Shown here: piece after piece, positions 60,355 to 64,000 of the stretch
Position numbering within the stretch: the first letter of the stretch is position 1
Layout of the letters: each line of letters starts with the position of its first letter
NCBI RefSeq assembly: GCF_014644455.1
Contig: NZ_BMKS01000001.1
Coordinates: forward strand, 441,409 to 505,408
Source of the DNA: Caldovatus sediminis
Lineage (GTDB): Bacteria > Pseudomonadota > Alphaproteobacteria > Acetobacterales > Acetobacteraceae
Direction of reading: 5' to 3'
Length of the DNA stretch: 64,000 nucleotides
Program-made: the position numbers and the translations under genes
Notes under the pieces: generated by a model
Seen by the model: only the letters and a program-made list of their open reading frames with translations
Databases searched by the model: none
Told to the model about the DNA's origin: nothing

Positions 60355-61056
60355 TCAGCCGAGGTAGCTGCGCAGCACCTCCTCGTCCCCGAGCAGCCTC
60401 GCCGCCGGGCCCGAGTGCACGATGCGGCCGCCCCGCAGCACATGCGCGGTGTCGGCCACCGCCGCCGCGACGCCGACGTTCTGCTCCACGAGCAGGATCG
60501 TCATCCCCTCCGCGCGCAGGGCGCGGATCGTGGCGACCATGTCGCCCAACACCGCCGGCGCCAGGCCGACCGAGGGCTCGTCCATCAGCAGGAGGCGCGG
60601 GCCGCTCATCATCGCGCGCGCGACCGCCAGCATCTGCTGCTCCCCGCCCGAGAGCGTGCCGGCGCGGCGGCGCGCCTTCTCGCGCAGCCGCGGGAAGAGC
60701 GCGAGCACGCGCTCGGTGTCGCGCCGCACGCCGTCGCGGTCGCGCCGGGCGTAGGCGCCCATCTCGAGGTTCTCGGCGACGGTCATGGTGGCGAACACCT
60801 CGCGCCCCTGCGGCACCTGGGCGACGCCGCGGCGCAGGATCTCGTCGGGGCGCCGCCCGGTGCAGTCCTCGCCCGCGATTCGCGCCGACCCGCCGTCGGG
60901 GCGCACCATGCCGCACAGCGCGTTCAGCACCGTGGTCTTGCCGGAGCCGTTGCCGCCGAGCAGCGACACCACCTGCCCCTCCGGGACGGCGAAGCTGACG
61001 TCCTCCAGGATGCGCGTCGGGCCGTAGCTGACCGCCAGGTGCTCGACCTCAAGCAT
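60355..61056 (-). CDS. livF: Branched-chain-type amino-acid/amide ABC transporter ATPase LivF
   Basis: This transport ATPase of 233 residues has Walker A GGNGSGKTT, Q-loop VAQVPQGREVFATMTVAENLEMG, signature LSGGEQQMLAVARAM, Walker B LLLMDEPSVGLAP and H-loop LLVEQN. These forms mark LivF of the hydrophobic amino-acid/amide importers. Its start overlaps livG by 8 bp. Associated catabolic genes follow downstream, so the importer probably takes up a substrate other than leucine. Confidence 0.93.
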   Translation of the reverse strand: MLEVEHLAVSYGPTRILEDVSFAVPEGQVVSLLGGNGSGKTTVLNALCGMVRPDGGSARIAGEDCTGRRPDEILRRGVAQVPQGREVFATMTVAENLEMGAYARRDRDGVRRDTERVLALFPRLREKARRRAGTLSGGEQQMLAVARAMMSGPRLLLMDEPSVGLAPAVLGDMVATIRALRAEGMTILLVEQNVGVAAAVADTAHVLRGGRIVHSGPAARLLGDEEVLRSYLG

Positions 61057-61822
61057 GCACCGCGGTCCCGAGATAGGCGGCGACGACGGCGGGGTCCTCG
61101 CGCACCGCGGCGGGCGGCCCCTCGGCGATCACCGCGCCGGAGCCGAGCACGGTGATGCTGTCCGAGACCTCCATCACCAGGCGGATCACGTGCTCGATCA
61201 GCAGCAGCGTGACGCCGCGCTCGTCGCGGATGCGGCGCAGCAGCCGGTCTATGTCGGCGAGGCGGTTGAGGCTCAGCCCGACCGCGGGCTCGTCCATCAG
61301 CACCACGCGCGGCTCGGCGACCAGGGCGCGGGCGATCTCGACCAGGCGCTGCTGGCCGAAGGAGAGCGCGTGGGCGGGGCGGTCGGCGCAGGCGGCCATG
61401 CCGACGAAGTCCAGCGCCTGCCGGGCCCTCTCCGCCGCCTCGCGCTCCTCCTCCCGCAGCCGGCGGCTGCCGAGCACGCCGTCGAGCAGGCCGGCGCGCG
61501 TCTCGGTGTGAAGGCCGGTGGCCACGTTCTCCAGCACCGTCAGCCCGCGGAACAGCGCCGTGGTCTGGAAGGTGCGCCGGACGCCGCGCGCGGCGATGCG
61601 CGAGGGCGAGAGGCCGGTGATGTCCTGGCCGTCCAGCAGAACCCGTCCCTCGCCGGGCGGGATGATGCCGCAGATCACGTTCAGCAGCGTGGTCTTGCCG
61701 GCGCCGTTCGGGCCGATGATGCCGCGGATCTCGCCGGGCGCGACCGCCATGCCGACGCCGCGCAGCGCCGCGACCCCGCCGAAGGCGAGGCCGATGCCCT
61801 CCACGGCGAGGCGCGGCGTCAC
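61049..61822 (-). CDS. livG: Branched-chain-type amino-acid/amide ABC transporter ATPase LivG
   Basis: This transport ATPase of 257 residues has Walker A GPNGAGKTT, the LivG-type segment RTFQTTALFRGLTVLENVATG, signature ALSFGQQRLVEIARAL, Walker B VVLMDEPAVGLSL and H-loop LLIEHVIRLVMEVSD. It overlaps livM by 4 bp (ATGA) and livF by 8 bp, so the two ATPases are made together and pair as a heterodimer on the LivH/LivM channel. Confidence 0.94.
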   Translation of the reverse strand: MTPRLAVEGIGLAFGGVAALRGVGMAVAPGEIRGIIGPNGAGKTTLLNVICGIIPPGEGRVLLDGQDITGLSPSRIAARGVRRTFQTTALFRGLTVLENVATGLHTETRAGLLDGVLGSRRLREEEREAAERARQALDFVGMAACADRPAHALSFGQQRLVEIARALVAEPRVVLMDEPAVGLSLNRLADIDRLLRRIRDERGVTLLLIEHVIRLVMEVSDSITVLGSGAVIAEGPPAAVREDPAVVAAYLGTAVHA

Positions 61823-62814
61823 GGCGGCGCCTCGCGCGGCACGGCGGCGGCGGGCGCGCGCTCCGCGGGCGCGGCGCGCAGGTAGCGCTCCTGCCAGCCC
61901 GGCAGCCGATCGAGCAGGCCGGCGAGGCCGCGCGGCGCGAGGATCACGGCGCCCATCAGCAGCGCGCCGAAGGCGATCTCCTGCGCGCCCTTGAAGGCGC
62001 GCAGCCCCTCGAGCAGGAACAGCACCGCGCCGGCGCCGACGACCGAGCCCGCGATGCTGCCGAGGCCGCCGACCACGATCATCGCCTTCATCAGCGCCAT
62101 GTGGAACAGGTCGAAGCTCTCCGGCGCGACGTAGCCGAGCATCAGCGCCTGCAGCCCGCCGGCCACGCCGGCGTAGAAGGCCGACAGCCCGAAGGCCATC
62201 GCCTTGGTGCGCAGCAGGTCCACGCCGAGCGCCTGGGCCGCCACCTCGCCGTCGCGGACGGCGATCATCGCGCGGCCGAGCCGCGAGCGCACCAGCGACG
62301 CCGCCGCGAGGGTGAGCAGCACGGCCAGCGCCAGGGCGAGATAGAAGGTCCCGATGCCCGCCGTGACGCCCGGGATCGGCCAGGATGGGGCCGGCACGCG
62401 GAAGCCGCCGGCGCCGAAGGTCACCGGCTCCCAGTGCAGGAACACCCAGAGGGTGAACTGCGCGAAGGCGAGCGTCGCGAGCGACAGGTAGAGGCCGGAG
62501 AGGCGGAGCGCCGGCAGGGATATCGCGAGGCCGACCGCCGTCGCCAGCAGCGCGCCGCAGGGCAGAGAGACCGCGAAAGGCACGCCGAGATGCACCTTGA
62601 GCAGCGCCGTGCCGTAGGCGCCGATGCCGAACAGCGCCGCATGCGCGAAGGCGAGCTGGCCGCAGTAGCCGACCAGCAGGTTGAGCCCGACCGCCAGGAT
62701 GACGAAGATGCTGAGCTGGTTGCCGACGAACAGCAGGTAGGGATTCGCGACCAGCGGCAGCACCGCCAGCGCGAGCGCGGCCGCGAGGCCGACCCAGAGC
62801 GGCCGGACGGTCAT
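61819..62814 (-). CDS. livM: Branched-chain-type amino-acid/amide ABC transporter permease LivM
   Basis: This inner-membrane permease of 331 residues has about nine hydrophobic segments, from PLWVGLAAALALAVLPLVAN to a final FGALLMGAVILAPRGLAGL. The family parts VGLNLLVGYCGQLAFAHAALFGIGAY and IAVRDGEVAAQALGVDLLRTKAMAF (each longer in the protein) are typical of LivM. A charged tail with PGWQERYLRAAPAERAP follows. It overlaps livH and livG by 4 bp each. Confidence 0.94.
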   Translation of the reverse strand: MTVRPLWVGLAAALALAVLPLVANPYLLFVGNQLSIFVILAVGLNLLVGYCGQLAFAHAALFGIGAYGTALLKVHLGVPFAVSLPCGALLATAVGLAISLPALRLSGLYLSLATLAFAQFTLWVFLHWEPVTFGAGGFRVPAPSWPIPGVTAGIGTFYLALALAVLLTLAAASLVRSRLGRAMIAVRDGEVAAQALGVDLLRTKAMAFGLSAFYAGVAGGLQALMLGYVAPESFDLFHMALMKAMIVVGGLGSIAGSVVGAGAVLFLLEGLRAFKGAQEIAFGALLMGAVILAPRGLAGLLDRLPGWQERYLRAAPAERAPAAAVPREAPP

Positions 62815-63686
62815 GCGCGCCGGGGCGGCGGGCCGCCCATCAGCCCGCGCGGGCGGAGGACCAGCGTCGCCATGATGGCGACGAACGCCGAGACCTCGAG
62901 GAAGCTCGAATGGATGTAGCCCGCGGCGAGCGCCTCGACGACGCCGATGGCGATGCCGCCGACCAGGGCGCCGGGCAGGCTGGTGAGCCCGCCCAGCACC
63001 GCCGCGGCGAAGCCCTTGATGAACAGCATGAAGCCGATGTCGGGATAGAGCAGCGTCAGCGGCGCCATCAGCGTCGCCCCCGCGCCGGCGATCGCGGCGC
63101 CGACCGCGAAGGCGAGCAGGTGGATGCGCTCGACCCGGATGCCGACCAGGCGCGCGGCCCTCGGGTTGTCCGCGGTCGCCTGCATCGCCTTGCCGATCGT
63201 GGTGAGGCGGAAGAACAGGGCGAAGAGGCCCATGACCGCCAGCGCGCCCGCGGTGACGACGAGCTGCTGGGGCAGCAGGACCATGTCGCCGATCAGGATG
63301 GGCTCCGGCCGCACCAGCGGCGGGAAGGAGAGGTAGTCGCTGATGCCGCCCCAGGTGAGCCGCGCGAACCCCTTCAGCACGAAGGCGAGGCCGAGGGTGG
63401 CGAGCACGACGTTGACGAGGCTCGTGCGCAGCACGGCGCGGAAGCCCACCTGCGCAGCGACGGCGCCGAGCGCGAAGCTGCCGGCGACGGCCCCGGCCAG
63501 CGCGACCAGGTAGGGCAGCCCGAGCAGCACGTGCAGCGTGAAGGCCAGGAACCCCGCGATCATCAGCTGGTCGCCGTGGGCGAAGTTGATCGTCCCCGTC
63601 GCCTTGTAGACGAGGACGATCCCGAGCGCGACGAGCGCGTAGATGGAGCCGGTCGTCAGCCCGCTGAGCAGGAGGTAGGAGAGCAA
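62811..63686 (-). CDS. livH: Branched-chain-type amino-acid/amide ABC transporter permease LivH
   Basis: This inner-membrane permease of 291 residues starts with LLLSGLTTGSIYALVALGIV, the LivH fingerprint. It continues with VYKATGTINFAHGDQLMIAG, ATADNPRAARLVGIRVERIH (substrate-path loop) and FIKGFAAAVLGGLTSLPGAL. The end LVLRPRGLMGGPPPRRA is standard. The gene begins 19 bp after livK and overlaps livM by 4 bp. Confidence 0.94.
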   Translation of the reverse strand: MLSYLLLSGLTTGSIYALVALGIVLVYKATGTINFAHGDQLMIAGFLAFTLHVLLGLPYLVALAGAVAGSFALGAVAAQVGFRAVLRTSLVNVVLATLGLAFVLKGFARLTWGGISDYLSFPPLVRPEPILIGDMVLLPQQLVVTAGALAVMGLFALFFRLTTIGKAMQATADNPRAARLVGIRVERIHLLAFAVGAAIAGAGATLMAPLTLLYPDIGFMLFIKGFAAAVLGGLTSLPGALVGGIAIGVVEALAAGYIHSSFLEVSAFVAIMATLVLRPRGLMGGPPPRRA

Positions 63687-63705
63687 CGCCCGCCCGCGCG
63701 CGCCG

Positions 63706-64000
63706 CTACCGCACCGTCGTGGTGCCGATGACGCGGATCGGGCCGCCGGGCTCCTTCTGGATCCAGACGACCGTCTTGTTGCAGCGGCCGTCCTCCGGGG
63801 TGCAGGTGATGCCGCCGCCGAAGGCGTCGGTTGGGAAGTCGCGGATGCCGTTCAGCGCCTCGATCAGCCGCTCGCGCGTCGGCTCCGGACCGGCGCGGCG
63901 CAGCGCCTCGACCAGCACCTGCGCGGCGCCGACGCCGAAGAGGTTGAACACCGACAGCCGGTCGCCCGGGTACTTCGCCTGGATGGCGTCGCGCCAGGGC
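63706..64000 (-). CDS. livK: Branched-chain-type amino-acid/amide substrate-binding protein LivK, partial
   Basis: Only the C-terminal ~97 residues are inside the window; the gene continues past the edge. The visible part shows NLFGVGAAQVLVEALRRAG, TRERLIEALNGIRDFPTDAFGG, a ITCTPEDGRCNKTVVWIQKE segment and a short end VIGTTTVR. This is the typical closing helix and strands of periplasmic-binding family 6 receptors. Two cysteines (TCTPEDGRC) could form a disulfide. Its place before livH confirms the assignment. It probably heads the operon and defines its substrate. Confidence 0.88.
   Translation of the reverse strand, partial: PWRDAIQAKYPGDRLSVFNLFGVGAAQVLVEALRRAGPEPTRERLIEALNGIRDFPTDAFGGGITCTPEDGRCNKTVVWIQKEPGGPIRVIGTTTVR

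Overview
The window is a very GC-rich, gene-dense chromosomal stretch. It carries three tripartite-tricarboxylate (Bug/TctC-type) binding proteins, an orphan TRAP binding protein, a liv-type ABC system, hydantoinase subunits and a full C-P lyase operon. That gene content, with an HWE-type histidine kinase and Acetobacteraceae-like enzymes, suggests a free-living alphaproteobacterium of the Roseomonas/Acetobacteraceae kind. This is an inference from gene content, not from a marker gene. No insertion sequence, prophage or CRISPR array is visible, and base composition looks even throughout.

Region 1 (0-13 kb) is mostly housekeeping: PTS enzyme I, a small lipoprotein, S-adenosylhomocysteinase with a convergent methyltransferase, an orphan TRAP receptor, undecaprenyl-diphosphatase, a lipoprotein that seems split by a frameshift, an MFS carrier, a GMC oxidoreductase and tRNA-Leu(UAA). 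A 105-bp repeat with terminal inverted ends sits between convergent genes at 8.5 kb. A second copy of exactly the same length sits at 14.1 kb, and a 15-bp remnant at 25.8 kb.

Region 2 (13-42 kb) is catabolic. A co-directional six-gene set (14.7-21.1 kb) encodes a class III aminotransferase/aminomutase, two Bug receptors, a lactonase-like metallo-hydrolase, a PrpF-like isomerase and a TauD/TfdA dioxygenase. Facing it is a polyamine-type ABC transporter without an ATPase gene, ending in an RraA-like aldolase. Then follow an LLM flavoenzyme, a YwrD-like gamma-glutamyltransferase, a DbpA-like RNA helicase, a DUF35/thiolase-like pair, a TcuA-like dehydrogenase with a third Bug receptor, an orphan HWE kinase, a fumarylacetoacetase-family/ABHD10-like pair, an SDR, a TPR protein and a D-aminoacylase-family amidohydrolase.

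Region 3 (43.2-54.5 kb, minus strand) is a complete phosphonate operon in the order phnC-D-E-E-M-N-(hexapeptide transferase)-G-H-I-J-K-L-(DUF1045). It is preceded by four 11-bp-spaced heptamers that look like a Pho box, with a plausible -10 element 10 bp further on. PhnCDEE imports phosphonate, PhnG-L with PhnM converts it to a ribosyl cyclic phosphate, and PhnN returns the ribose moiety to PRPP. phnF, phnO and phnP are absent. The DUF1045 2H-phosphoesterase is a reasonable stand-in for PhnP.

Region 4 (54.7-64 kb, minus strand) is one tightly packed operon: livK (cut by the window edge), livH, livM, livG, livF, a crotonase-family enzyme lacking the usual catalytic glutamates, hyuA, hyuB and an SDR. 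It probably imports and breaks down a cyclic or acyl-amide compound.
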